DNA of 33,476 bases from Bacteroidota bacterium (GTDB lineage Bacteria; Bacteroidota; Bacteroidia; Bacteroidales; Prolixibacteraceae): the NCBI GenBank assembly GCA_023251455.1, contig JAHEYT010000071.1:1-33476 (forward strand). Direction: 5' to 3'. Every line of letters begins with the position of its first letter. Positions within the stretch are counted from its first letter, which is position 1. The translations under genes and the position numbers were made by a program. The notes beneath the pieces were generated by a model. The model searched no databases. It saw nothing but the letters and a program-made list of their open reading frames with translations, and was not told the origin of the DNA. This document shows positions 16,760 through 25,631 of this stretch, in pieces.

Positions 16760-18235
16760 TTAGTATGATAAGGCGAACAAAACCCGTCCTTTTGATGGAT
16801 TTCCTGAATAGACGCATTTCCCTTCTTCAGGAACCTGATCAAATGGAATGCATCGAATAGTCGCTTTGGTTTCATCTTTAATCCTCTGTTCAGTTTCAGG
16901 AGTACCGTCCCAATGCGCCGAAATGAATCCGCCCTTGTTCCGGAGAACTTCATTAAACTCTTCGTAAGTTTCAACCGGAGTTGTCATCTTAGTACGGTAG
17001 TCAAATGCCTTCTTGTAGATATTATCCTGAATATCATTGAGCAATTTTTCAATGTACAATTCAATTCCATCCATTGCTACCACTTGTTTCTCCAAGGTAT
17101 CGCGGCGTGCTACTTCAACTGTTCCGTTTTCAAGGTCACGCGGTCCGATGGCAATACGTACAGGAACACCCTTTAACTCATACTCGGCAAATTTCCAACC
17201 TGGTTTTTTGGTATCGTTATTATCATATTTAACTGAAATTCCAAGTGCTTTCAGTTTGGCAACAATAGTGTCAACCTTTTCTGAAATTGCAGCCAACTGT
17301 TCGTCTTGCTTGTAAATCGGAACGATAACCACCTGGAAAGGCGCCAGTTTCGGAGGGAGAACCAGTCCATTATCATCAGAATGAGCCATAATTAGCGCAC
17401 CCATCAATCTGGTTGAAACCCCCCATGAAGTTGCCCAAACAAAATCTTCTTTACCTTCCTTATTGGTAAACCGAACGTCAAATGCTTTGGCAAAGTTCTG
17501 ACCAAGAAAATGTGAAGTCCCAGACTGCAAAGCTTTTCCATCCTGCATCAATGCTTCTATGGTGTAAGTTTCAAGCGCTCCGGCGAAACGTTCATTCGCC
17601 GACTTAGCGCCCTTAATAACTGGCAATGCCATAAATTCTTCAACAAAGGTGGCATAAACATTTACCATGCGTTCGGTTTCTTCCAAAGCCTCCTGACTGG
17701 TTGCATGAGCAGTATGCCCTTCCTGCCACAAAAATTCTGCTGTACGCAGAAATAAGCGGGTACGCATTTCCCAACGAACCACATTGGCCCACTGATTAAT
17801 TAATAGAGGCAAATCGCGATAAGATTGAATCCATGTTTTATAAGTGCTCCAGATAATCGTTTCTGAAGTTGGGCGAACAATCAGTTCTTCTTCCAGTTTA
17901 GCTTCCGGATCAACAATGATTCCTTTTCCATTCGGATCGTTCATCAACCGGTAGTGAGTAACTACGGCACACTCTTTGGCGAAACCTTCCACATGGCTGG
18001 CTTCTTTACTGAAAAAAGATTTAGGAATAAACAACGGAAAATATGCATTCACATGTCCGGTTTCTTTAAACATCTTGTCAAGTTGTGCCTGCATCTTCTC
18101 CCAGATCGCATATCCGTATGGTTTTATCACCATACATCCTCTAACCGCAGAATTATCAGCGAGATCTGCCTTGACTACCAGATCGTTATACCACTGTGAA
18201 TAATTTTCGCTGCGTGAAGTCAATTCTTTTGCCAT
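16760..18235 (-). CDS. proS: prolyl-tRNA synthetase, archaeal/eukaryotic type
   Basis: ProS charges tRNA-Pro with proline. The 491-residue length, lack of the bacterial editing insertion, and C-terminal extension ending in Tyr (RVLFALSY) place it in the archaeal/eukaryotic-like type, common in Bacteroidota. Visible class II features are YFPLFIPKSFF, LIVRPTSETIIWSTYKTWIQ, the motif 2 region QWANVVRWEMRTRLFLRTAE with FLWQEGHTAHAT, and TSWGVSTRLMGALIMAHSDD with GLVLPPKLAP. An anticodon-binding domain follows (VVIVPIYKQDEQ). The start codon is divergent from the lipoprotein gene at 18331, with a 95-base shared promoter region. Confidence 0.96.
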   Translation of the reverse strand: MAKELTSRSENYSQWYNDLVVKADLADNSAVRGCMVIKPYGYAIWEKMQAQLDKMFKETGHVNAYFPLFIPKSFFSKEASHVEGFAKECAVVTHYRLMNDPNGKGIIVDPEAKLEEELIVRPTSETIIWSTYKTWIQSYRDLPLLINQWANVVRWEMRTRLFLRTAEFLWQEGHTAHATSQEALEETERMVNVYATFVEEFMALPVIKGAKSANERFAGALETYTIEALMQDGKALQSGTSHFLGQNFAKAFDVRFTNKEGKEDFVWATSWGVSTRLMGALIMAHSDDNGLVLPPKLAPFQVVIVPIYKQDEQLAAISEKVDTIVAKLKALGISVKYDNNDTKKPGWKFAEYELKGVPVRIAIGPRDLENGTVEVARRDTLEKQVVAMDGIELYIEKLLNDIQDNIYKKAFDYRTKMTTPVETYEEFNEVLRNKGGFISAHWDGTPETEQRIKDETKATIRCIPFDQVPEEGKCVYSGNPSKGRVLFALSY

Positions 18236-18315
18236 TTTTAAACTTTTGGTATGGTATTTGCGTTTTTCGTATTAGTTTTAACGCCTACAAAGAAAGTAAA
18301 ATTATCATTCATTAT

Positions 18316-18324
18316 AAAGGAGGG
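18316..18324 (+). promoter_or_regulatory. strong Shine-Dalgarno AAAGGAGGG
   Basis: AAAGGAGGG lies six bases before the ATG at 18331 and would pair extensively with the 16S rRNA tail consensus. Most starts in this window lack any such sequence, so it stands out. It decides the start at 18331 over an in-frame GTG at 18196 that overlaps proS. Confidence 0.65.
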
Positions 18325-18330
18325 TCTACT

Positions 18331-19827
18331 ATGAAAACCAAACTTACAGTCATCGCAATTCTTGCAACTTTGGTCAGCGCATGTACTACGGGAACGTATA
18401 TGACTAAAGCGTATGATGATGACATTTATTTCTCTCCCGCAGATGTCCCGCCTGTAGCCATCGTCGAAGATGAAGCGCCAAGGGAAAAATCAGCACAAAT
18501 GAGCAATAATGATACCAGAGATAAAAAGATTGTTCTTAGCCAGATCGATCGAAATGCTGATGGTACATCTTCTGTGAACAATTACATTTATCAGCCCGAT
18601 GAAAATGGCAATCCGGATAATCAGAATTACGACATGAATGATCAGGAACTGGCTGAATCTGATACAACTATTTTCTACAACGACGACGAAGTTAAATATG
18701 TAATAAATAATTATTACGACGAAAACGACAATGATCTTGACTTTGCTTATAGGATCAACAGATTTCACCGGCCTTACTATTATAGCCCTTTCTTCTATGA
18801 CGATTGGATGTACGGAGGTTATTACTCACCCTATTATTCAGGTTATTATGGAATGAATTACGGTTGGGGATATAATTCTTGGTATGGCGGTTTTGGATAT
18901 CCATATAGTTATTACGGTGGTTATTATTCACCCTTCGCATTCGGATTTGGAGGATATTGGGGCGGTGGCTACGGTGGTTACTACAACGGGTATTACAATG
19001 GCTACTACAATGGCTATTATGGTAGCGGTGGCGGTTACTACAACGATCATCAGGTTGCAAGAAGAAGATCGACTGATATGAACTTGCCAGGTGGAAGCAA
19101 CGGCTACAACAAATCGGCAAATGGAGACAGATCGACTAACCAGATGGGTGGAGTTAACGGAAGGGCAAATTCAAACACAAACAGTACAATCGTAAACGGT
19201 CAATCCAGAACTCGCTCTATTAATGCAACCGGTGAAAATCAGGATGTCAAGAATGCCACGATTGTAAACGACCGCAGAACCAACACTGGCCGACAGGTTA
19301 ATTCGCAAACACAACAAAGTGTTACTTCAGGAAATGCGCGAAGAACATACGAACCTTCAACTACCGGAAGAACCTATGACCAGGGAAGAGTGGTGAGACA
19401 GAGCCAGAATTATACCCCAAGTTATAACAAACCAAGAATTGTTAATCAATCGAATTACAACAGCAACAATTATACACGTCCACGCACTTCGGGTGTTTAT
19501 AATCAGCCAGCTATGAAAAGTGCAAATTCAAATAGCCAAAATCAGACCTACACACAACCAAGAAGTTCTTCGAATATGAGACAGACCTATCGTTCAAGTT
19601 CGTCCTATTCAACAGGTTCAAGTTCTTCAGGGACCAGAAGTTCCTCGAGCTACAACAGATCTTCAGGCAACTCAGGCTCAAGCTACAGTGCTCCTAGCAG
19701 AAGTTCTTCAAGTCCGTCATATAGTGGTGGAAGTAGTTCAAGCGGTAGTTCTTCAGGTGGCAGCTCAAGTGGCAGTAGCTCTGGAGGCAGTTCAGGTGGT
19801 GGCGGTGGTTCAGGTAGCAGAAGGTAA
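18331..19827 (+). CDS. Tyr/Gly- and Ser-rich lipoprotein of unknown function
   Basis: The product has 498 residues. It begins with a lipoprotein signal peptide, the lipobox being LVSAC with Cys18 as the modified residue. Residues about 65-90 hold an EF-hand-like stretch (IDRNADGTSSVNNYIY). About 180-240 is extremely Tyr/Gly/Trp-rich, with tandem NGYY units (three or four NGYYNGYY copies near 225). The rest is a low-complexity Asn/Arg/Ser/Thr tail ending in Ser-Gly runs. The order (signal, EF-like part, aromatic-rich centre, disordered basic tail) repeats that of the protein at 2942-4174. It is likely exposed at the outer membrane; the role is unknown. It may be co-transcribed with the porin gene 52 bases downstream. 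Confidence 0.75.
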   Translation: MKTKLTVIAILATLVSACTTGTYMTKAYDDDIYFSPADVPPVAIVEDEAPREKSAQMSNNDTRDKKIVLSQIDRNADGTSSVNNYIYQPDENGNPDNQNYDMNDQELAESDTTIFYNDDEVKYVINNYYDENDNDLDFAYRINRFHRPYYYSPFFYDDWMYGGYYSPYYSGYYGMNYGWGYNSWYGGFGYPYSYYGGYYSPFAFGFGGYWGGGYGGYYNGYYNGYYNGYYGSGGGYYNDHQVARRRSTDMNLPGGSNGYNKSANGDRSTNQMGGVNGRANSNTNSTIVNGQSRTRSINATGENQDVKNATIVNDRRTNTGRQVNSQTQQSVTSGNARRTYEPSTTGRTYDQGRVVRQSQNYTPSYNKPRIVNQSNYNSNNYTRPRTSGVYNQPAMKSANSNSQNQTYTQPRSSSNMRQTYRSSSSYSTGSSSSGTRSSSSYNRSSGNSGSSYSAPSRSSSSPSYSGGSSSSGSSSGGSSSGSSSGGSSGGGGGSGSRR

Positions 19828-19879
19828 TGTGACCAATTAAACGAAAACTGAATTCAAACAAACAATTAATACAGAAAAC

Positions 19880-21370
19880 ATGAAAAAATTAGTATATACC
19901 ATTAGTATCCTGCTGATTACATGCAGTGCTTTCGCGCAGGACCTGACAGACGCTTTACGATATTCAAACTATAAAATTAGCGGAACAGCCCGTTCTGCAG
20001 CCATGGGAAATGCATTTGGCGCATTGGGCGGCGATTTCACTTCATTGAGTATCAATCCGGCGGGTGTTGCTGTTTACCGTTCAGGAGAATTTACGTTCAC
20101 GCCTTCCGTTGGAAAAATAAGCGTTGACGGAATTTATCTGGGAAATAAATCCACTGATTCAAAATACAATGTCAGCCTCGATAATATGGGCTATGTAACC
20201 ACTATTCCAACCGGATCGAATAGCGAATCGGGTTTGGTAAGCTTTAGTTTTGGTTTAGGATTTAACCGATTGGGAAGTTTCTCCATGAATGCTCTTGCAG
20301 AAGGAGCGAAATCGAACAATTCGATTCTGTCCTATTTTTCTGAAAATATGAACAATAACTACGATAATATTTTTGGCAACGAGGCTGCTACTTTGGATCC
20401 TTACTATGAAAAACTGGCATGGGACACTTATTTGATCAACCATGATGATAACGCCAAAGAATATTTCAACGACGTAAAAGATAACGGATACGGGCAATCA
20501 CAACGAAAATCAACCGATCGCAGGGGATACATTAATGAGTATCTGATTTCGTTTGGAGCCAATTTCAACCACAAATTTTATCTCGGAGGAACTGTTGGGA
20601 TTCACGATGTATATTTCAAAGAAAACGCCAACCTGTACGAATGGGATGCCCAAAATAATATTCCATACTTCACCGACTTAAACTTTAACACCTTCTTAAA
20701 AACTACTGGTAGTGGGTTTAATTTAAAAGTCGGGGCAATCTTTAAACCAACCGAAAACCTAAGATTAGGTTTGGCTTTCCATTCTCCAACTTTTTACAAG
20801 TTTAATGATGAGTACGACAGCAGTATGTCAACTTCAACACATGACAATGGCAATCCTGTTGCACCTGATAAAGCTGGTGTTTATGATTACGAAATTGAAA
20901 CTCCAATGAAAGCCATTTTTAGCGGAGCTTATGTCATCGGAAAATCAGGTTTAATAAGTGTTGATTATGAAATCGTTGATTATTCGAAAGCTAAACTTAA
21001 AAACGGAAGCGATGGTTATGACTATTTTAGTCAAAATCAAACCATTCAAGATGCTTATAAAAGAGTAGGAAATCTTCATATTGGTGGCGAATATCGCGTA
21101 AACAAGAGTTTCAGTCTACGTGCCGGATACGAAAATTATCCAAGCGTTTATAAAAAAGCATACCTGAATACCGCAAATATAAACAGCGATACTTCTTATT
21201 CAACCGTTGCAGGAGGTTTTGGATTCAGACAGGGTAATGTTTTCTTTGATGCTACTGTAAAGCACATCATTAGCGACGAAAATTTAAAACTCTATCCAGG
21301 TTCTCCTGAAATGGCCAAATACGCCACGACACAAAACAATGTCATCTTTACCCTTGGATATAAATTCTAA
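19880..21370 (+). CDS. OmpP1/FadL-family outer-membrane protein
   Basis: The 496-residue product has a signal peptide (1-19, ending SAFA before Gln). The family N-terminus follows: DALRYSNYKISGTARSAAMG then NAFGALGGDFTSLSINPAGV, which is the NPAG motif of FadL/TodX-like barrels in Bacteroidota. It ends in an aromatic residue (TLGYKF), as expected for a beta-barrel recognised by the BAM complex. Alternating hydrophobic strands run through the body (LRLGLAFHSPTFY, SLRAGYENYP). FadL relatives move hydrophobic compounds across the outer membrane, but the substrate here cannot be told. A hairpin terminator lies just downstream. Confidence 0.87.
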   Translation: MKKLVYTISILLITCSAFAQDLTDALRYSNYKISGTARSAAMGNAFGALGGDFTSLSINPAGVAVYRSGEFTFTPSVGKISVDGIYLGNKSTDSKYNVSLDNMGYVTTIPTGSNSESGLVSFSFGLGFNRLGSFSMNALAEGAKSNNSILSYFSENMNNNYDNIFGNEAATLDPYYEKLAWDTYLINHDDNAKEYFNDVKDNGYGQSQRKSTDRRGYINEYLISFGANFNHKFYLGGTVGIHDVYFKENANLYEWDAQNNIPYFTDLNFNTFLKTTGSGFNLKVGAIFKPTENLRLGLAFHSPTFYKFNDEYDSSMSTSTHDNGNPVAPDKAGVYDYEIETPMKAIFSGAYVIGKSGLISVDYEIVDYSKAKLKNGSDGYDYFSQNQTIQDAYKRVGNLHIGGEYRVNKSFSLRAGYENYPSVYKKAYLNTANINSDTSYSTVAGGFGFRQGNVFFDATVKHIISDENLKLYPGSPEMAKYATTQNNVIFTLGYKF

Positions 21371-21389
21371 TACAAGATTCACTCAATAT

Positions 21390-21420
21390 AAGCCGGTTAA
21401 ATTATTAGCCGGCTTTTTTG
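21390..21420 (+). terminator. rho-independent terminator after the porin gene
   Basis: AAGCCGG (21390-21396) pairs with CCGGCTT (21409-21415) around a 12-base AT-rich loop and runs into six T residues. It is 20 bases past the stop at 21370. Confidence 0.85.
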
Positions 21421-21528
21421 TTTCAATAATAAAATATTAAACCTAAGGCATTGAAATCATGATTTCTTTGATAATGTTTTTTTTTCATCTTGCTTTGCCT
21501 TAAATTAGCCTAAACATACAAACAGATC

Positions 21529-21801
21529 ATGTCGCATTTTATTGAAGTTGATTTTGAAGCAGCTCTGAAATTTTTTGAGGAAGCTGAAACAAATGGCAGC
21601 AGATGGCGCCTTGGAGACTTTTTGACCTCAAAATGGATTCAAAAAAACAACCTGAATCTGGATGAAATTGTCGCTTTTTCTAAAAAAATGCCAGACTCAA
21701 AAATTGTGGTCATTGGCGAAGGATCGGCAGAAGGATTCTACATTTACTCCCAAAAACAAAAAACATGTTTTAAATTTGAGCGAAAATTAGCTGAAGTTTA
21801 A
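21529..21801 (+). CDS. small protein of unknown function (90 residues)
   Basis: This small acidic protein has no signal peptide or membrane helix. The N-terminal half is helical (FEAALKFFEEAETNGSRWRL) and the C-terminal half reads like two or three beta strands (KIVVIGEGSAEGFYIYSQKQ). It is the first gene of a tight unit: its stop is three bases before the methyltransferase start. Codon use is like its neighbours, so I consider it real. No family recognised. Confidence 0.7.
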   Translation: MSHFIEVDFEAALKFFEEAETNGSRWRLGDFLTSKWIQKNNLNLDEIVAFSKKMPDSKIVVIGEGSAEGFYIYSQKQKTCFKFERKLAEV

Positions 21802-21804
21802 TTC

Positions 21805-22536
21805 ATGGAAAACGAAAGTATGAGACCACATTTTGATGACCCGATTGGAAGAGCTGTCTATGACTTTCACTTTAATTCCATCAATCAACCTATCATTGTC
21901 CATTCCGACGATTTTGATGACGACACCATCGACACATCGTATCTTTTCAGGTCGTATAAACAGATGCCAGCGCTGGAGAAAAAGGCCATGAACCTTTGCG
22001 CCGGAACTATTCTTGATGTTGGAGCTTGCGCCGGTCCGCATTCGGCTTACCTTCAGCAAAAAGGATTTGACGTTACCGCACTCGAAACTTCGGCGCTTTG
22101 CTGCGAAGTTTTAAAGGATCGAAACATCACGAATATCATTCAGCAGGATATTTTTAAATTCAGCAATCAAACTTTCGACACCATTCTTCTTTTAATGAAC
22201 GGAACCGGAATTGCCGGAAGTTTAAGCGGACTGGAAGTGTTGCTGCATCACCTGAAAACCCTTCTAAATTCGGGTGGTCAGATCTTAATTGATTCGTCAG
22301 ATCTTATCTATTTATTTGAACAGGAAGACGGTTCTGCCCTGATTGATATTTCGGCCGATAAATACTATGGAGAACTAACGTTTCAAACCGAATATAAAGA
22401 CTGGATCAGCCAGCCATTTCCATGGTTGTATGCTGACTTGAATAATCTTGAAAATGCCATTGAAAAAAATCAGTTAAAACTGAACAAAGTATTTAAAGGG
22501 CAGCATTACGATTATTTGGCCCGGATAACCTTTTAA
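21805..22536 (+). CDS. class I SAM-dependent methyltransferase
   Basis: The 243-residue product has a Rossmann-type methyltransferase core. Motif I is TILDVGACAGPHSAYLQQKG (about 68-87), followed by the acidic strand end VTALETS and motif II/III-like IIQQDIFKFSNQTFDTILLL. A later GGQILIDSSDLIYLFEQ fits the motif around strand 5. About 65 residues precede the core and may shape the substrate pocket. The substrate cannot be inferred from sequence. It lies three bases after the 90-residue gene and 11 bases before the DUF4954 gene, in the unit ending with nagB. Confidence 0.85.
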   Translation: MENESMRPHFDDPIGRAVYDFHFNSINQPIIVHSDDFDDDTIDTSYLFRSYKQMPALEKKAMNLCAGTILDVGACAGPHSAYLQQKGFDVTALETSALCCEVLKDRNITNIIQQDIFKFSNQTFDTILLLMNGTGIAGSLSGLEVLLHHLKTLLNSGGQILIDSSDLIYLFEQEDGSALIDISADKYYGELTFQTEYKDWISQPFPWLYADLNNLENAIEKNQLKLNKVFKGQHYDYLARITF

Positions 22537-22547
22537 AAACGAACAAC

Positions 22548-24560
22548 TTGAAAAATAATCAGGAATACAGGCTTCTTTCCGCACCGGAAATAGAAATCTT
22601 AAAACAGCAAGGTGTCTCGGCAATCGATTGGGATCAGATATTGGTTAGTCAGGTGTTTATTCCCCAAAATATTCGAAATGTACAATTCTCCGGAAGCATT
22701 AAAATTGGCGATAACTCCGGAACCCTGGAATTCAGCGGAGGAATTGTCCGAAATTGTGGTTTGTACAATGCGACCATCCACAACTGCACCATAGGCGACC
22801 AGGTATACATCAGCCAGGTTTCGAATTACCTGGCCAACTACGATATTCACGATCATGTTATTGTTGAAAACATCGAATTGTGTTACGTCGATCAGGAAAG
22901 CACTTTTGGAAACGGAATTAAAGTCTCGACTCTTGACGAAACAGGTGGTCGTGGAGTAATGATTTACGATAAACTGTCGGCGCATCTGGCCTATTTTCTG
23001 GCCTGGTACAAACATCGTCATTGTTTGATCGAGGAACTGGAATCGAAAATTACGGTCTATGCCAATTCAGTAAAAAGCAACCGTGGAATTATCGGAAAAT
23101 ATTCAGTCATCCGAAACTGCCGACAAATTAAAAATGTAAAATTCGGAGCTTACAGTCAGGTTACAGGTTGTACCCGGCTTGAAAACGGATCGGTAAACAG
23201 CAACGAATTTGCCCCTATAAAATTGGGAGCAGGTATTTTAGCCGAAAACTTTATTGTTTCTTCCGGCTCCGAAATATCAGACGGGACTATTGTTTCCAAT
23301 TGTTTCATTGGGCAGGGTTGCATTCTCGGAAAACAGTATTCTGCCGAAAACTCACTCTTTTTTGCCAATTGCCAGGGATTTCATGGTGAAGCCTGTTCTA
23401 TTTTTGGCGGACCATACACAGTAACACACCACAAATCGACTTTACTGATTGCCGGAATGTTCTCGTTTTGTAATGCAGGCAGCGGATCGAACCAAAGCAA
23501 CCACATGTACAAACTGGGCCCAATTCACCACGGAATTGTTGAACGCGGCTCAAAAACCACTTCCGACTCGTACATTCTATGGCCGGCAAAAATAGGTGCA
23601 TTCACGCTCGTCATGGGCCGTCACTATAAAAATACCGATACTTCCGATCTTCCATTTTCGTACCTGATTGAAAATAAGGATGACAGCTGGATTGCCCCCG
23701 GAGTAAATCTTCGAAGCGTTGGAACCATCCGCGATGTGATGAAATGGCCACGACGCGACAGACGTAAAGATCCGGAGAAACTGGATTGCATCAACTTCAA
23801 CCTTCTCAGTCCGTTTACCATTAAAAAAATGCAGAAAGGACTTGATATTCTGAATAGCCTGAAAGAAATTTCAGGAGAAACCACCGAAGTTTTTGCTTTC
23901 CGTAACACCCTTATCAGCAAAAGCGCTTTAGAAAAAGGAATAAATTTATACGAAAAAGCCATCTATAAATTTTTGGGAAACTCCTTAATTTCGCGTCTCG
24001 AAAAGTGCAATGTTCAGACGATGGAGGAACTTACCGATTGCCTGAAACCGAAACATAGCATTGGCGAAGGTGAATGGAGCGATTTAGCTGGACTTATTGC
24101 CCCAAAAACAGAAATCCACAAGCTGATTAAGAGCATCGAGCATAAGGAGTTGGCAAGCTTGGAAGAGATTGAACAGGTATTCAAAACCCTGCACGAGCAT
24201 TATTACGAATATGAATGGATATGGGCTTCGGAATTGCTTGTTGAAAAAACCGGTAAGAAAATTGATGATCTTACTATGAACGACATTATTTCCCTGATCA
24301 AAAAATGGAAAGAAAGTGTTATAGGTCTGGATCAACTGTTGTATGAAGATGCAAAAAAGGAATTTCGACTCGATTCGATGACCGGATTTGGCATGGACGG
24401 AAACAAAAAAACTCAAAAACTTGATTTCGAAAAAGTTAGAGGAAACTTTGAAAGCAACGATTTCGTCAATGAGATTGTCAGCCATATTGAACGAAAAACT
24501 CAGCTTGGCGACAAAATGCTCGAAAAATTGGCAACTATTGAAAAAACTTATCTCAATTAA
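22548..24560 (+). CDS. DUF4954-type beta-helix protein, TTG start
   Basis: This 670-residue protein matches what I know of the DUF4954 family of Bacteroidota. Residues about 40-390 have the repeating short-strand pattern of a left-handed beta helix, with many turns such as NCGLYNATIHNCTIGDQVYI and SEISDGTIVSNCFIGQGCIL, as in sugar-nucleotide acyl- and nucleotidyl-transferases. Two glycine/histidine-rich stretches, FHGEACSIFGGPYTVTHHKS and FCNAGSGSNQSNHMYKLGPI, look like an active or binding site. Residues about 415-670 are helical. The start is TTG 22548, eleven bases after the methyltransferase. The nagB start is five bases downstream, which hints at amino-sugar or nucleotide-sugar work; that is inference. 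Confidence 0.8.
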   Translation: MKNNQEYRLLSAPEIEILKQQGVSAIDWDQILVSQVFIPQNIRNVQFSGSIKIGDNSGTLEFSGGIVRNCGLYNATIHNCTIGDQVYISQVSNYLANYDIHDHVIVENIELCYVDQESTFGNGIKVSTLDETGGRGVMIYDKLSAHLAYFLAWYKHRHCLIEELESKITVYANSVKSNRGIIGKYSVIRNCRQIKNVKFGAYSQVTGCTRLENGSVNSNEFAPIKLGAGILAENFIVSSGSEISDGTIVSNCFIGQGCILGKQYSAENSLFFANCQGFHGEACSIFGGPYTVTHHKSTLLIAGMFSFCNAGSGSNQSNHMYKLGPIHHGIVERGSKTTSDSYILWPAKIGAFTLVMGRHYKNTDTSDLPFSYLIENKDDSWIAPGVNLRSVGTIRDVMKWPRRDRRKDPEKLDCINFNLLSPFTIKKMQKGLDILNSLKEISGETTEVFAFRNTLISKSALEKGINLYEKAIYKFLGNSLISRLEKCNVQTMEELTDCLKPKHSIGEGEWSDLAGLIAPKTEIHKLIKSIEHKELASLEEIEQVFKTLHEHYYEYEWIWASELLVEKTGKKIDDLTMNDIISLIKKWKESVIGLDQLLYEDAKKEFRLDSMTGFGMDGNKKTQKLDFEKVRGNFESNDFVNEIVSHIERKTQLGDKMLEKLATIEKTYLN

Positions 24561-24565
24561 AAATT

Positions 24566-25393
24566 ATGAGACTTATTATTCAGGACAACTACGAATTGGC
24601 ATCCAAATGGGCTGCTAATTACATCGCACGGAAAATCATTCTGGCACAGCCAACCGCTGAAAAACCTTATGTATTGGGACTTCCAACAGGATCGTCGCCA
24701 CTGGGAATCTACCGCGAGCTGATTAAATTGCATCAGGCTGGTGTGGTTTCGTTTAAAAACGTAGTAACCTTTAACATGGACGAATATGTGGGTATTCCTA
24801 AAGATCATCCACAAAGTTATTATACATTTATGTGGACTAATTTCTTCGGTCTCATTGACATTCGTCCTGAAAATGCGAATCTCCTGAACGGAAATGCTCC
24901 GGATATAAAAGCTGAATGCCAGGCTTACGAAGATAAAATTAAAGCGGTTGGTGGAATCGACCTTTTCCTTGGTGGAATTGGACCTGACGGACATTTGGCC
25001 TTTAACGAACCAGGGTCGTCGCTGGCATCGCGCACCCGCGATAAGGAACTGAATTACGACACTAAAATCGCGAATTCGCGCTTCTTCGACAACGATGTTA
25101 ATAAGGTACCTAACTCGTCGCTAACCGTAGGAATTGCTACGGTGATGGACTCCAAAGAGGTATTAATTATTGTAAATGGCTACAACAAAGCCCGTGCTTT
25201 GCATCATGCCGTTGAAGAAGGTGTGAACCACATGTGGACCATCAGTGCCCTGCAATTGCACCCTCGCGGAATGATTGTTTGCGACGAATCGGCAACCTAC
25301 GAGCTGAAAGTTGGCACCTACAAACATTTCAAAGACATCGAAAAGAACAATTTGAATCCTGATAGTTTGCTGAATTCCAGCCTGATCTGGTAA
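24566..25393 (+). CDS. nagB: glucosamine-6-phosphate deaminase
   Basis: NagB converts glucosamine-6-phosphate to fructose-6-phosphate and ammonia. The protein has 275 residues. The catalytic residues sit at E. coli numbering: Asp72 in FNMDEYVG, and Asp141, His143 and Glu148 in GIGPDGHLAFNEPGSS. GLPTGSSPLGIYREL binds the phosphate. It is the last gene of the four-gene unit and is followed by a strong hairpin, so the unit probably ends here. Confidence 0.96.
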   Translation: MRLIIQDNYELASKWAANYIARKIILAQPTAEKPYVLGLPTGSSPLGIYRELIKLHQAGVVSFKNVVTFNMDEYVGIPKDHPQSYYTFMWTNFFGLIDIRPENANLLNGNAPDIKAECQAYEDKIKAVGGIDLFLGGIGPDGHLAFNEPGSSLASRTRDKELNYDTKIANSRFFDNDVNKVPNSSLTVGIATVMDSKEVLIIVNGYNKARALHHAVEEGVNHMWTISALQLHPRGMIVCDESATYELKVGTYKHFKDIEKNNLNPDSLLNSSLIW

Positions 25394-25439
25394 ACATGTC
25401 AAACCAGCCATCGTCCTGAGCATTTGACTCAGGGTTAAA

Positions 25440-25476
25440 ACAGATCCGGTAACTCGAAAGTCACCGGATCTGTTTG
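25440..25476 (+). terminator. hairpin terminator after nagB
   Basis: ACAGATCCGGT (25440-25450) and ACCGGATCTGT (25463-25473) form a perfect 11-bp stem with a 12-base loop. The T tract after it is short (TTGTT). It lies 47 bases past the nagB stop and precedes the next gene's own promoter region. Confidence 0.7.
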
Positions 25477-25579
25477 TTATGACCTGACCAAGTTTGAGTA
25501 CTACCGAAAACTCACCGAACTCATCTCCCTGTCGCGATGAAAATCGGAACCATATCGAATATAAATATGCATGAGACAA

Positions 25580-25608
25580 TTGCTTTTCCCAAAAAAGAAT
25601 TAAATTTC
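25580..25608 (+). promoter_or_regulatory. possible Bacteroidota-type promoter of the TPR kinase
   Basis: TTG at 25580-25582 and TAAATTTC at 25601-25608 are separated by 18 bases and resemble the TTTG / TAnnTTTG elements of the group, with one mismatch in the -7 box. Transcription would start around 25615, about 17 bases before the ATG at 25632. Confidence 0.35.
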
Positions 25609-25631
25609 CATCGCTAAAATACCTAACCAAG

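Noticed and set aside
18196..18330. GTG start at 18196 for the Tyr/Gly-rich lipoprotein
   Set aside because: It would overlap proS, place 45 extra residues before a clear lipoprotein signal peptide, and ignore the strong Shine-Dalgarno before ATG 18331.
22599..23021. Antisense 140-codon frame inside the DUF4954 gene
   Set aside because: The sense strand gives a coherent beta-helix protein over the same bases; the antisense product has no recognisable feature.
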